Positions 9,227 through 18,842 of a DNA stretch of 64,000 bases are shown here, one piece after another; the first letter of the stretch is position 1; each line of letters starts with the position of its first letter. The translations under genes were made by a program, and so were the position numbers. Source of the stretch: an uncultured Kordiimonas sp. (lineage in GTDB: Bacteria; Pseudomonadota; Alphaproteobacteria; Sphingomonadales; Kordiimonadaceae); NCBI GenBank assembly GCA_947492375.1, contig CANLMI010000002.1, positions 62,001 to 126,000 of the forward strand, read 5' to 3'. The notes under the pieces were generated by a model. It searched no databases, had not been told where the DNA came from, and worked only from the letters and a program-made list of their open reading frames with translations.

Positions 9227-9808
9227 CTATTCCAAATCACCCAAACGATAAAATTGCCCAGCACTTTCAACAAAAAAGGCCTCGTTACCATTCAGGATTT
9301 TCGCTACTGCATATTCAGCAAGCTCATAAAAAACCGACCGTGAAATCAATGCATCAAGTCGTCCCCTAACCCTGACATATGGCCTTGGTTCAGTCTTTTC
9401 AGCATTATCAACAACCCACAAAGGATGCTCTGCCCCCACAATAACCTCATCACCGACATTCGTGATAAAATGTAAATGGCGGCCCTTATGGCTATCCACC
9501 ATGTTCATTTTTGTCACTACAAAGGGAGCGTCCTCAACCGTAATCCCAATTTTTTCAACAGGTGTAACAAGATAGGTTTTACCATCGTCATCTTTTCGGA
9601 GAACACTGGCAAACAATTTCACCATCTTTTCACGCCCAATCGGTGTTCCCATGTAAAACCATGTACCATCCACAGCAATACGCATATCAATATCACCGCA
9701 AAAATCAGGATTCCATTTATCAACAGGAGGAAAAGACTGCCCCTTCACTTGTTTAATAATTTCTTCTAAACGCAAATTAGAAGTAGGCTCGCTCACTATC
9801 TTCTCCAT
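9227..9808 (-). CDS. DUF1285 domain-containing protein
   Basis: A protein of about 193 residues matching the DUF1285 family, which has a conserved centre (CGDIDMRIAVDGTWFYMGTPIGREKMVKLFASVLRKDDDG) and a C-terminal domain with VGAEHPLWV and VRVRGRLDALISRSVFYELAE. It is cytosolic and its biochemical role is not established. It is the first gene of the operon leading to the CoA pyrophosphatase and cca. The ORF track uses a TTG at 9832; the first ATG, at 9808, seems more likely, though neither has a clear ribosome-binding site. Confidence 0.8.
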   Translation of the reverse strand: MEKIVSEPTSNLRLEEIIKQVKGQSFPPVDKWNPDFCGDIDMRIAVDGTWFYMGTPIGREKMVKLFASVLRKDDDGKTYLVTPVEKIGITVEDAPFVVTKMNMVDSHKGRHLHFITNVGDEVIVGAEHPLWVVDNAEKTEPRPYVRVRGRLDALISRSVFYELAEYAVAKILNGNEAFFVESAGQFYRLGDLE

Positions 9809-9880
9809 TTTATTGGTTCTGTAAGGCCCCAATATAACACCAAAGCAATTTATTATCTCAAGGATATTTAAAGTTATTGC

Positions 9881-10456
9881 CTAACTTATCTGAGCCATCT
9901 CAGGGCAAAAACGACTGTGCGGCAGATCAGCATGCCCAAAACTGGAAGCAGGCTCAATTGCCATAAGCTGACCAACTGTTGGCAATGAAGGCAAACTGCC
10001 CCATTCCCGAACCAGTAACCTACCTGCATCCCTGTTGCCCGGCATTGAAATATATTTTGGCTTCACAGAACGGAACCCGAACTCACCATAATATTTCAAG
10101 CAACCAACCAACATAATCCGGCTATAGCGTTTTGCATCCACATTTTCCAAGGCTGCCCTTAACAAAAGTTTACCTTGTCCAGAGCCCTGTATGCCCGGGT
10201 CCACCGCAAGCGGCCCCAAGAAAAGCGTGTCATGATTTACCCCACCAAGAGCGTCGCGGATGATAGCTGGCCAAAACCTAACGGTTCCGAGAATTTTACC
10301 CCGGGATCGCAAAACCAGATTAAGCTGATCAATGGGATCAACATTCTCTCTGATACTGTAGGAAGATTTTGATTTTCTACCCTTACCAAAGGATACATCC
10401 AGCAAAGTTTCTATCTGGGGAACATCAAGTGCATGTTCCTGATCGATAATGATCAT
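9881..10456 (-). CDS. GNAT-family N-acetyltransferase
   Basis: A GNAT-fold protein of about 191 residues. The acetyl-CoA-binding signature is LFLGPLAVDPGIQGSGQGKLLLRAAL (motif A, Q/R-x-x-G-x-G/S). Before it come VLRSRGKILGTVRFWPA and after it IMLVGCLKYYGEFGFRSV, as in YhbS-type acetyltransferases. The substrate is unknown. The ORF-track start is a TTG; the ATG at 10456 with GGAA upstream is preferred. It stands alone between the DUF1285 operon and the accessory block that begins with cqsA. Confidence 0.85.
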   Translation of the reverse strand: MIIIDQEHALDVPQIETLLDVSFGKGRKSKSSYSIRENVDPIDQLNLVLRSRGKILGTVRFWPAIIRDALGGVNHDTLFLGPLAVDPGIQGSGQGKLLLRAALENVDAKRYSRIMLVGCLKYYGEFGFRSVKPKYISMPGNRDAGRLLVREWGSLPSLPTVGQLMAIEPASSFGHADLPHSRFCPEMAQIS

Positions 10457-10723
10457 ACCATTTTTCCATATCAAGGCGCGCGTACGCCGTCACAACAATA
10501 ATTACGAGAAAACCAGTAATTATCGTCGTCGAAGCCGTCGGGCTTTATTGATATGGATAGATTTCAGCATGTCGCCAGTAACACTTTCATTAAATCGAGG
10601 GCGCAACTTAATGAAAGCTATACTGTTATGCAACATGTTTAATGCAAATACTAAATGTTTCTGTCAACCAGTCCCATATGCCTTACAGAGCAACGATTCA
10701 CATATCAAAACCTATCGGCCTAC

Positions 10724-11980
10724 TTATTCTGCTGCATTGATAAATCCGTAAGCACTCAGTCGTGGAATACAGCTCAACTCTAATTCATATCGAGCCTTGG
10801 CAAAGACACCCAAAACCCTATCCAAATCCACACGGGTTAAGTTAGCATTTATAGTAAAACGCACAAGAGCTGCCCCTTCAGCCGTTGCAGGAGGCGCAAA
10901 TACTGATCCATATACGCCGTTTTGCGCAAGATAATCACGTAATGTAATTGTATCTGGATTTGACCCTGCAATAATAGCAATAATCTGACTATCACATTCG
11001 CCTACATCATACCCTAACGCCAACAAACCATCTCGTAAGTATGCATGATTTTCATGTAACTTCTCGCGGCGCCATGTTTCATTGTTTATGATGTCTAGTG
11101 TTTTTTCAAAGCCAGCAATTTCATATGCCAAGACAGATGTACTGAATATCATTGGAAAGGCCTCATAACGGAAAAATTCCATATTCCGTTTTGAACCAGC
11201 GACAACACCGCCCCTTGCAGCGATTGCCTTGGACAGACCAATTGTCCTAAAATGAATCCGGTCTTGTAGCCCCATCTCTACGGCAATACCCCCACCTGAT
11301 TCACCGTGACAGCCAAAGGAATGTGTTTCATCTAAAATTATTGCACAATCGTACTCTTCAGCTATCTCTACTAATTGTTCCAGCGGACATATTTTGCCGT
11401 TCGTACTATAGAGCGCGTCCACAACGATTAAACCCGGTCCATATCGCTTAACTTTACGGTGCAAGTCATCAACATTGTTATGTCGGAATGGCCGTGCCCT
11501 AGCCCTTGCGCAAGCTACCCCTTCCCAAAGGGACGCATGCGCTTTTATATCGATATAAATATTAGTTCCTTGCTTAGCAAAAGCCTGAATAATGCCAGTA
11601 TTAGCATTATAACCCGACATACACAGAACCGCGTCTTCGGTCTTTAAAATCGATGCCATTCGTGTTTCAAATGATTTGTAAGCATCCATCCGGTCATGAG
11701 TAAACACTCTGGACATAGCATCGCCATGCCCTTGTTCCATCAACATTTGAGCTTTTGCTGATGCAATCCGCTTATCAGAAGCAATTGACAAATAATCATT
11801 AGATTGCATTTTAATTGCATCATTATTTAAAGTGGCAGAGTCTCCTAATACAATATGTGAATGATGTTTATCTCGGTCCAATAAGAAACCTTGTTGAACA
11901 ATTTCATTTATAAAAAAGGGGTTTACTGGCGATTTACAATTTTCATCGACGCCACTACACTTCTGTATTGAATTCAGCAT
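10724..11980 (-). CDS. cqsA: CqsA/LqsA-type alpha-hydroxyketone autoinducer synthase
   Basis: A 418-residue PLP-dependent enzyme of the alpha-oxoamine synthase family. It resembles Vibrio CqsA more closely than AONS, KBL or ALAS. Matching stretches include KMQSNDYLSIA, NIYIDIKAHASLWEG, PFRHNNVDDL, GPGLIVVDALYST and GVYGSVFAPPAT. The likely PLP lysine is K251 (TIGLSKAIA) and the cofactor aspartate D217 (LDETHSFG). CqsA condenses an acyl-CoA with SAM or an amino acid to make CAI-1/LAI-1-type signals; the acyl length here cannot be read. AAAGGA precedes the ATG. The gene is divergent, across 110 bases, from a matching sensor kinase and regulator, which strongly supports the assignment over biotin or heme synthesis. 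Confidence 0.92.
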   Translation of the reverse strand: MLNSIQKCSGVDENCKSPVNPFFINEIVQQGFLLDRDKHHSHIVLGDSATLNNDAIKMQSNDYLSIASDKRIASAKAQMLMEQGHGDAMSRVFTHDRMDAYKSFETRMASILKTEDAVLCMSGYNANTGIIQAFAKQGTNIYIDIKAHASLWEGVACARARARPFRHNNVDDLHRKVKRYGPGLIVVDALYSTNGKICPLEQLVEIAEEYDCAIILDETHSFGCHGESGGGIAVEMGLQDRIHFRTIGLSKAIAARGGVVAGSKRNMEFFRYEAFPMIFSTSVLAYEIAGFEKTLDIINNETWRREKLHENHAYLRDGLLALGYDVGECDSQIIAIIAGSNPDTITLRDYLAQNGVYGSVFAPPATAEGAALVRFTINANLTRVDLDRVLGVFAKARYELELSCIPRLSAYGFINAAE

Positions 11981-12090
11981 ATGGAATCCTTTCTAGAGTT
12001 GCTGATGACATTAAGAAAGAATAGTGTAATACTAAATATTGCTAACGGAAATATAGAGATAATGAATAGTCAGTATTTATCGAGAAAAAG

Positions 12091-13344
12091 ATGTTTCTGA
12101 AAACTAACCCAGTATATGATTTTGAATACACTCAAATAAAAGTACGGATGCTATCTTTATTAGCAATGTTAGGTTTCCCTACATATTATTATATTTGGCA
12201 ATATTTACTACCTCAGCAGTACGAAAACCTTACTTTAAGAATAGTCGGCACCATCTTTGGAATAATTTGCTTTTCAACAAGCTTTTCAAAAGATGAAACA
12301 AAACAAAAACACTTTAAATTACTATATTTTTTCTTATTCACATACAGCCTACCGTTTTTTTTTACTTACTTATTCTTGCAAAATAACGCTAACGGAGCTT
12401 GGCTCGGCTCATTAATTTGCGCTATTCTTTATCTCGCATTGATAATGAATCTGTCCAATTTCATAACCATGACTGCCTTTGGTGCAGGAACTGCTGTTAT
12501 TTATTTTTTACTTTCATCTAATACAGAAGTAGATATAGTAAATTTACTTGAATCAATACCAGTTATTATCTTTGCAATACTTGGCGGCTTAGTAATGAAA
12601 TTCTCAGAACATTGGGCAATTACTTCAAATCGCAAGAAAGCTATTGCATTAGCAGGATCATTAGCTCATGAATTAAGAACACCGATGTTGGGTTTAAAAA
12701 TGGAAATAGATAATTTCATACATTTACGAGAAGAACCAAATGAAGATCCATCATCAAACCTAAACGAGGATAATTATGCAGAAACATCTCAACGACTCCA
12801 GCGGCATATTGCTAAGTCATCTCTGATTATCGATAGTTTACTTCAAAACGTTAAAGAAGAAAAAATTAACACAAGCGCCTTTGTTTCATATTCATTAGAC
12901 ATGATTATTCAAGATGCAATTGCACACTTTCCGCTAACCGAGAAAGAGAAAAAACTCATTCATACTGACACTAAAAATGATTTTCATTTCTGGGGCGATG
13001 ATTTACTCATGTCTCATGTTATTATGAATTTGCTGAAAAACGCCCTTAGGGCAGTTTCGATCGCTGATCGGGGTACTATTACCATTAGCCTAAACCCTGC
13101 GGATAAAAAAGTAGACCGAAACAAGTATAATACACTCATCATACGAGATACAGGCACCGGCATAAAACGCAGAGAAGTTGCAAAAATATTTGACCGCTTT
13201 TACTCAGGCCCAAAAGGTGGGATCGGTCTTGGTCTTGCCTTCTGCGCTAGAGTGATTAATAGTTTCAAAGGAACAATCACATGTCGGTCTGAATACGGCG
13301 AATATACAGAATTCGTCATTCGATTACCACGGGAGGAAAACTAA
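12091..13344 (+). CDS. lqsS: LqsS/CqsS-type membrane sensor histidine kinase
   Basis: A 417-residue kinase. The N-terminal half (residues about 18-170) has six hydrophobic segments and the start MLGFPTYYYIWQYLLPQQYENL, strikingly like the CqsS sensor domain (MLGFPAYYFIWEY). The H-box is SLAHELRTPMLGL with H193, almost the same position as the CqsS phosphohistidine. An N-box (MNLLKNALRA), a G1 box (RDTGTGI) and a G2 box (GGIGLGLAFC) follow. Unlike CqsS, no receiver domain is attached, as in Legionella LqsS. It should detect the alpha-hydroxyketone made by the divergent synthase and act on the response regulator 3 bases downstream. It is visibly A+T-rich compared with housekeeping neighbours. 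Confidence 0.9.
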   Translation: MFLKTNPVYDFEYTQIKVRMLSLLAMLGFPTYYYIWQYLLPQQYENLTLRIVGTIFGIICFSTSFSKDETKQKHFKLLYFFLFTYSLPFFFTYLFLQNNANGAWLGSLICAILYLALIMNLSNFITMTAFGAGTAVIYFLLSSNTEVDIVNLLESIPVIIFAILGGLVMKFSEHWAITSNRKKAIALAGSLAHELRTPMLGLKMEIDNFIHLREEPNEDPSSNLNEDNYAETSQRLQRHIAKSSLIIDSLLQNVKEEKINTSAFVSYSLDMIIQDAIAHFPLTEKEKKLIHTDTKNDFHFWGDDLLMSHVIMNLLKNALRAVSIADRGTITISLNPADKKVDRNKYNTLIIRDTGTGIKRREVAKIFDRFYSGPKGGIGLGLAFCARVINSFKGTITCRSEYGEYTEFVIRLPREEN

Positions 13345-13347
13345 ACA

Positions 13348-14394
13348 ATGCCATCGCCATATAATCCCGACATGCCATTTTTTCACCCATGCAGCACCCT
13401 CATACTTGATGATGATGAGGACTTTCTTGGTTCTATGCGTACCTTTATTTCACGCCAAGCCGCCAGTCTTTGTTATTCTTCCCCAGGTCAGGCGATGCAA
13501 AAATTGTTTCATACGCAGGAAATAACAAGCGAACTTCATGAGTTTTTCTCTAAATATGGTTACGGTGTCGACGGGAAAAGTGTTGAAACTGGTGACTGTG
13601 TTGTTCTGCTTAAATCATCAAAGCTTCGACAATATACGCAATTGGAAGATCGCTTTAAGATGATTTCAGTTGTCATCGTCGACTATCAAATGCCAACAAT
13701 GACTGGATTAGAATTTTGCCGGGCCATTGCTGATATTCCTGTCAAAAAAATTCTCCTGACCGGTAAAGCAAACACAGATCAGATTATTAATGCCTTTAAC
13801 GAAGGATTGATTGACCGCTTTATTTCCAAAAGTGACCCTGATGCTCTCGCAAAAATTACCCAAATGGTCAAACAGCTTCATCAGGAATTTATCGGGGACG
13901 CGCTATCACCCTATGCGAAAGCATTGCGCGTTGCCCATGCCCAGGAATTTGAACAGCATGATGTTAGTGTTGTTCTGGATCAAGTTTACGATCAATTCCC
14001 TTTCACTGAATATTATTACCTACCACAGCCCAGAAGTTTTCTTCTATGCAACGGAGAAGGCGAAACAAAACTTTGCCTGCTGGCAACCGCACAAGAACTG
14101 AGTGACCTCGCAGGCGTTGTTGAAAGCTCAATCGGTGACGGGGCAGCGGCCAAGATGCTACGCTCTGGCAAGGCAATCACATGGGGCCTATTTGACTGGC
14201 TGGAAGGCAGTGAAAGCCCAAAAGGTGCGCCGGAAAATATCTTCTTTCCCTGTCATACATATAAAACCTGGAAATGGACACTCCTGCCACCGACCATGTT
14301 TACAGATAATACCGAAGGTCAGGCGCCGTCATGGAATGAATACCGCAAACAAACGATGAAGTTTCCGTTTAACATAGCTGGGGATGCTGCTTAA
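13348..14394 (+). CDS. lqsR: LqsR-type response regulator
   Basis: A 348-residue protein. The N-terminal receiver has acidic residues LILDDDEDF (about 18-26), the likely phosphoacceptor D112 (VVIVDYQMPTMTG), T138 (ILLTGKA) and K161. About 90 residues separate the acidic pocket from D112 instead of about 45, so an extra segment of roughly 45 residues (52-100) is inserted. The C-terminal half has no HTH or known enzyme motif. This size, architecture and phosphosite position match LqsR of Legionella, whose output domain is also atypical. It follows the kinase gene by 3 bases and is certainly cotranscribed with it. Confidence 0.85.
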   Translation: MPSPYNPDMPFFHPCSTLILDDDEDFLGSMRTFISRQAASLCYSSPGQAMQKLFHTQEITSELHEFFSKYGYGVDGKSVETGDCVVLLKSSKLRQYTQLEDRFKMISVVIVDYQMPTMTGLEFCRAIADIPVKKILLTGKANTDQIINAFNEGLIDRFISKSDPDALAKITQMVKQLHQEFIGDALSPYAKALRVAHAQEFEQHDVSVVLDQVYDQFPFTEYYYLPQPRSFLLCNGEGETKLCLLATAQELSDLAGVVESSIGDGAAAKMLRSGKAITWGLFDWLEGSESPKGAPENIFFPCHTYKTWKWTLLPPTMFTDNTEGQAPSWNEYRKQTMKFPFNIAGDAA

Positions 14395-14442
14395 TTATTT
14401 AAGCAGAATGCCTAATAAAAAAGCCTATTCACCCAAACGTCC

Positions 14443-15441
14443 TTACCTTGCAGACACGATCATATCGAGCGACTGATCAATTTCGTAGCTTGCCATTATA
14501 ACGGTTTGCACGGAGCGTAAAAAGAAATCCTGAGGTATTGTATCAAAATCATCCGTTGGTTGATGATAATAGGGATGGTCCTCAACACCAAAATAGACGA
14601 ACGGTATACCTGCTTGATAAAATGGCCCGTGATCCGACTGTAATGTCCAGTCATTCACCCCCAGCGAAGGGTCATCATGTCCCATCGATAATGTTACGGG
14701 AACCAATGGTATCAAGCTAGTTATAACCGGCTTCAAATTTGGTGTGTGATATGCACCGGCTGCGTATAATTCATTTTTGTCTGAACGGCTCAGCATATCA
14801 AAATTAATATTAAAATCAGCCTTCGTTGACTGAGCATCATACTCTTTGATCAGCGCACGGGCGCCGTGCAGCCCCATTTCTTCTGCGTCAAGAAAGGCAA
14901 ACACAATATCATTAGCAGGTGGGTTATGCTGAAACGCCTCAATAACAGCCAGCAAGCCAACCACACCAGATGCATTATCATCTGCGCCGTTATAAACCTT
15001 CCCGCTGCGTACACCAACATGATCATAATGCGCAGATATGACAATTAATTTACGGTCATTTTCAGGCTTTGTACCCGATATTGTGGCGAGTATATTAACG
15101 CCAGTCATCGGTATCTCTTCTTCATCGCTGATATTATTCAGAAAATCAAAAGAATGTTCATAACGGCCATTTAAAGGAGCAGCATCAAGGGTCTTAAGCC
15201 GATTGATAATATAAGCCCTAGCCTTTGCATTTCCGTCAGTTCCAGTTCGACGGCCTGCCATTTCATCCGCGGACAATGTTTTCAAGGCTGATAAAATAAA
15301 TGTATCATCATAGGATAACTGAACAGAACTAGCTAAGGGTTGTTTATAAATAACCTTAGCTTGAATTTCTTCATGATTACTGCACGCAGCAATCAAAGCA
15401 AGCATGAATAATACTATAATACTAACCTTAGTTTTCACCAT
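14443..15441 (-). CDS. M28-family zinc metallopeptidase lipoprotein
   Basis: A 332-residue exported peptidase. The signal peptide ends in the lipobox LIAAC, so the mature protein should be lipid-anchored. The M28 metal and catalytic residues are all visible: VISAHYDHVG (His), NGADDNASGV (bridging Asp), FAFLDAEEMGLHGA (Glu pair), a later Asp in NFDMLSRSDK, and the final His in FGVEDHPYYHQPTDDFDT. M28 enzymes are mainly aminopeptidases or carboxypeptidases. It lies between the quorum-sensing genes and the RiPP locus and is convergent with lqsR. A role in RiPP processing is possible but not supported by anything beyond position. Confidence 0.9.
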   Translation of the reverse strand: MVKTKVSIIVLFMLALIAACSNHEEIQAKVIYKQPLASSVQLSYDDTFILSALKTLSADEMAGRRTGTDGNAKARAYIINRLKTLDAAPLNGRYEHSFDFLNNISDEEEIPMTGVNILATISGTKPENDRKLIVISAHYDHVGVRSGKVYNGADDNASGVVGLLAVIEAFQHNPPANDIVFAFLDAEEMGLHGARALIKEYDAQSTKADFNINFDMLSRSDKNELYAAGAYHTPNLKPVITSLIPLVPVTLSMGHDDPSLGVNDWTLQSDHGPFYQAGIPFVYFGVEDHPYYHQPTDDFDTIPQDFFLRSVQTVIMASYEIDQSLDMIVSAR

Positions 15442-15710
15442 AATAATACATCAACGTTCACATCTAGCACATAAGTATATGTGTGTACAAAGCTCTTCAA
15501 AAAATACAACTTATAAAAAATTCAATATAGTTCAGTATATCTAGTTTTATGTAAGTCCATGTAATTATGATTTAAAATCATCTAGATACCGTATAAGTAA
15601 AATAAAACACATACCGGCTTTAAAATTTTCAATATTTTTAATACTTGAAATTGTATTTAAATCCTGAAAGTATAATTTACTCTACTAAATTTTATAATTG
15701 GAGGAATTTG

Positions 15711-15869
15711 ATGAATAAAATGAATAGAACAGAACCCCGCAAAAGTATGCTCGCAAAGATCGCAACAGAGTTAACTGATCAAGAAATCAAATCTGTAACA
15801 GGAGCTGGATGTACACTACCCAGTCACAGCTTCGTTCCAGACGAAGATTACTGCCCGAACGATAACTAA
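15711..15869 (+). CDS. Candidate RiPP (graspetide-type) precursor peptide
   Basis: A 52-residue peptide. The start is the ATG with GGAGG 6 bases upstream, not the longer ORF-track start. The N-terminal part is a basic then amphipathic leader, with TELTDQEIKSVTGAG at residues 19-33. This is the LT(D/E)xEI...V(T/S)G pattern seen in many double-glycine-like RiPP leaders. The remaining 19 residues (CTLPSHSFVPDEDYCPNDN) form a short core rich in hydroxyl side chains (T35, S38, S40) and acidic ones (D44, E45, D46, D51), plus two Cys. That is what an ATP-grasp ester/amide ligase would cross-link. A hairpin and an ATP-grasp gene follow directly. No PFFARFL microviridin leader motif is present. Confidence 0.75.
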   Translation: MNKMNRTEPRKSMLAKIATELTDQEIKSVTGAGCTLPSHSFVPDEDYCPNDN

Positions 15870-15880
15870 GTCATAAATTG

Positions 15881-15908
15881 GCTTTGCACATCAAACGGTG
15901 TGCAAAGC
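15881..15908 (+). terminator. Hairpin between RiPP precursor and ATP-grasp gene
   Basis: GCTTTGCACA / TGTGCAAAGC is a perfect 10-base stem with an 8-base loop, followed by TTTATT. It starts 11 bases after the precursor stop codon and ends 29 bases before the ligase gene. Such partial terminators or stability hairpins are common after RiPP precursor genes, where they keep precursor mRNA in excess over the modifying enzyme. The weak T-tract suggests incomplete termination. Confidence 0.65.
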
Positions 15909-15937
15909 TTTATTAAAACACAGTAAATAAACAAACC

Positions 15938-17047
15938 ATGCAAATCATAATCGTCACCGCACCAGCCGACATCGATGCAATCAGCATAGAAATACAGCTA
16001 CGAAATAAAGGTATTGATGCTCATAGAATTTTCTTTTCAGAGCTCGGGCACACTCAAAGATTAAGTTTTACACTTCCAAAGAAAAAACTCTCACTCACTA
16101 CCGCTGAAAATAAACAAATACATATAGAGCCTGATATTATATGGATGCGAAGGCCTCGCCCGCCTAATCCAAACAGTAATCTTAACGCTCAAGATGCTGC
16201 TGCAGTACACGCAGAAAACGTCAATGCAGCCCACGCAATACTTCAAAGCTTGTCGAAAACAACACGTTTTATCAATACCATACCAGGCAGAGATCAGGCA
16301 CGTTCAAAAACTTTACAATTAGAATATGCGAGTGAATTAAACTTTGCTATTCCGGACACGCTAGTGACCAATTGTAAAGATCATATAATTAACTTTATCA
16401 AACGTGATCAAGTGCCGGTAATAATGAAGACATTTGCACCGATACGATATTATGAAAACAAGCGAGTTAAACCTGTATATGCAACCATTATTACCGAAGA
16501 AAATTTGGACGAAGAACCAGAACTTTTGGATCAAGTTTCTATTTTTCAAAAAGCCATCCCTAAAGCATACGAAATAAGAGCTCTATTTTTAGGTAACTAT
16601 AGTATAGCCGTAAAGTTAGACACACAGTCCCATGCAATGGGTAAAGTTGATTCGAGAAGAGCAATGGCCGTTGAAAATGAACTCGATGGTCAATTAATTG
16701 AGCTTCCTGGTATATTAAAAAATCAATGTATCCAGCTCATGAAAAAAATGGGCTTGGTTACCGCTTCATTTGATTTAATCGTCACGCCCAATAATGAATA
16801 CATTTTCCTGGAACTCAACGAAACTGGCCAATGTATATTTCTTGAACAGTATAGAAACGTTCCCAACATTTTGGAAGCATACTGTGAGTTTCTAATTCAC
16901 CAAGGAAACGCTTTCAAATTTATGCCTATTATAGATCCTTTAGCACCAACTGGATTAAGTTTAGTAGAGCCAGCAAGAAAAATCGCAAAGCAGGAAATGG
17001 AAAACTATACATCTAGAGCAAGCCACGTTAATGCTGTCAGATTATAA
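15938..17047 (+). CDS. ATP-grasp RiPP maturase (graspetide synthetase-like, MvdD/MvdC family)
   Basis: A 369-residue ATP-grasp protein. It shows the sequence flow of peptide macrocyclases: an N-terminal DIIWMRRPRPP strand, FINTIPGRDQARSKTLQLEYASELNFAIPDTLVTN, then FQKAIPKAYEIRALFLG and the Mg/ATP-binding C-terminal core SFDLIVTPNNEYIFLELNETGQ with its Glu and Asn ligands. Related enzymes form ester or amide links between Ser/Thr/Lys and Asp/Glu side chains of a precursor peptide. It is about 40 residues longer at the C-terminus than MvdD. It directly follows the small precursor gene. RimK-like or amino-acid ligase roles are less likely given the RRPRPP region and the peptide neighbour. No transporter or leader protease gene is adjacent. 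Confidence 0.82.
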   Translation: MQIIIVTAPADIDAISIEIQLRNKGIDAHRIFFSELGHTQRLSFTLPKKKLSLTTAENKQIHIEPDIIWMRRPRPPNPNSNLNAQDAAAVHAENVNAAHAILQSLSKTTRFINTIPGRDQARSKTLQLEYASELNFAIPDTLVTNCKDHIINFIKRDQVPVIMKTFAPIRYYENKRVKPVYATIITEENLDEEPELLDQVSIFQKAIPKAYEIRALFLGNYSIAVKLDTQSHAMGKVDSRRAMAVENELDGQLIELPGILKNQCIQLMKKMGLVTASFDLIVTPNNEYIFLELNETGQCIFLEQYRNVPNILEAYCEFLIHQGNAFKFMPIIDPLAPTGLSLVEPARKIAKQEMENYTSRASHVNAVRL

Positions 17048-17073
17048 AGTATCTATGTATATAATTTAATAGC

Positions 17074-17105
17074 AAAACCCCCGAAGAATACTCTTCGAGG
17101 GTTTT
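17074..17105. terminator. Bidirectional terminator between ATP-grasp gene and groEL
   Basis: AAAACCCCCGAAGA and TCTTCGAGGGTTTT pair through about 13 of 14 positions around a small ATAC loop, with T-rich tails on both strands. It separates the convergent ATP-grasp and groEL transcripts. Confidence 0.85.
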
Positions 17106-17133
17106 GAAATTATCAGTGTATGATTGGGTTGGC

Positions 17134-18795
<1,662 letters not shown>

Positions 18796-18842
18796 CTAAA
18801 TAAAGTTGAAATAATTTAAAAGAAAAAGGCAAAATCGAATGA

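Noticed and set aside
10449-10751. 100-residue plus-strand ORF between GNAT and cqsA
   Set aside because: It overlaps the start of the GNAT gene and the end of cqsA, has odd composition and no ribosome-binding site. The rest of this gap shows nothing.
10724-11980. Reading the PLP enzyme as 8-amino-7-oxononanoate synthase or 5-aminolevulinate synthase
   Set aside because: No biotin genes are nearby, the sequence follows CqsA in its specific stretches, and a CqsS-like kinase and LqsR-like regulator adjoin it.
15468-15483. CACATA-AGTA-TATGTG palindrome upstream of the RiPP precursor
   Set aside because: It is short and in very A+T-rich DNA over 200 bases from the precursor start and nearer to the M28 gene; chance is likely.
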